Shown in pieces: positions 63,348-64,000 of a stretch of DNA of 64,000 nucleotides. This DNA is from Salvia splendens. Its lineage: Eukaryota > Streptophyta > Magnoliopsida > Lamiales > Lamiaceae. The number at the start of each line of letters is the position of its first letter. Within the stretch, counting starts at the first letter, position 1. The position numbers were made by a program, and so were the translations under genes. The stretch is taken from NCBI RefSeq assembly GCF_004379255.2, contig NC_056034.1:5024501-5088500 (forward strand), given 5' to 3'. The notes under the pieces are model-generated. The model saw only the letters and a program-made list of their open reading frames with translations. It was not told the DNA's origin and ran no database searches.

Positions 63348-64000
63348 AGTTTGATTGAGTATTTAATTTTTTGTATATGCATACTACCTTCTTTGATCGT
63401 TGCTCGTATAAAGTGAATTAGTACTTATTAATTTTGATCTATGTGAAATGGATATTTTGTTGATTTTTTGGTAAGTAGGGTGACGTTTGAGTGTAAGGGT
63501 TCGGGTTCTTTGCAGTGTCTGATTTGAAACTGAAATAAGTATAATGCTGCAAACTACTATTGAGATTAAATTATCCGTGTATGAGAAAATTATAGCTTTT
63601 GACTACAACTTGTATTTAAGACTGATACTGAAGGTTGAAATGGTAGGGTATGATATGTTGAGGAAACTGTTACTGATATTTTTGTTGCTGCGGAGTTAAA
63701 TGAAATGATCACATATTAGAGGGATTCTAATTCTGTATGTCTGTTTATATGTGGCTCTGTTGCTTTGTAGTATACTAATTAAAAAGAACCCTGTGTTTAA
63801 GTTATTTGGTTACTGGAAACATGTGGCTTGAGTCGGTTGAGTTGCTTGTGACTGTCCCGTCTTCAGGGAATTTGATTCGAAGTAGGAAAAGGTATTAGCT
63901 TTGTTTTAGATTTTGTAACAGAGAAGGGACACTGGACACTATGGATGAACACAAATACTGTGGAGATTATTTGTGAATGATTAGTGTCCTAAAACTGTTG
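63348..64000. other. Downstream region of the S21 gene
   Basis: No further coding sequence is recognisable. It may hold a 3' intron and last exon of the S21 gene (acceptor TTTGCAG near 63515). Confidence 0.4.

Overview
This is nuclear DNA of a flowering plant, almost certainly a core eudicot and probably an asterid. The genes are spliced with GT-AG introns, gene islands alternate with AT-rich spacers, and LTR retrotransposons and small DNA transposons are plentiful. The exact species cannot be fixed from the sequence; some transposon families suggest Lamiales, but that is only an impression.

Layout. 1-4.6 kb: remains of an Athila-like Ty3/gypsy element (gag and a tRNA-Asp type primer site), unclassified repeat DNA, and a short hAT transposon with a perfect 8-bp target duplication. 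5-12.2 kb: a single-exon ERF transcription factor of the ESR/DORNROESCHEN/PUCHI group, a TRIM mini-retrotransposon, a small serine-rich protein with a CLCSPTTHAGSFRCRLHR motif, and a four-exon BTB-NPH3 gene on the minus strand. 12.2-35 kb: a transposon-rich expansion. It holds a PIF/Harbinger element, a young Tat-lineage Ty3/gypsy element (18466-24224) with an internally deleted pol, three tandem arrays and a two-exon antisense gene, a Ty1/copia element (24730-30022) with an almost full polyprotein, a second Harbinger MITE, a Stowaway MITE and a hAT element.

35-45 kb: a GT17 glycosyltransferase (plus strand), a XERICO-like RING-H2 protein (minus) and a DUF707 gene (minus) whose central exons are missing, so it is probably a pseudogene. 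45.6-55.6 kb: a second transposon-dense stretch with two hAT elements, two Mutator-like elements with long terminal inverted repeats, several Stowaway MITEs, and a 1.7-kb Harbinger-like element. That last element carries about 13 tandem ~73-bp units, and each unit contains an snRNA-type upstream element plus a TATA box. 55.9-64 kb: a clade-B PP2C phosphatase with a MAP-kinase docking motif, a GDSL esterase/lipase, and a divergent pair of nuclear genes for mitochondrial proteins (TIM22 and ribosomal protein S21) sharing a promoter with two site II (TGGGCC) elements.

The host genes do not form a pathway. They look like an ancestral collinear block: ESR-type ERF, serine-rich protein, NPH3, GT17, RING, DUF707, PP2C and GDSL also cluster on Arabidopsis chromosome 1 (around At1g67820-At1g67910, with partial copies near At1g12980-At1g13000), as far as I recall. 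Most of the window's length is transposon growth between conserved neighbours. All exon boundaries were derived by eye from reading frame, GT-AG sites and protein family conservation.
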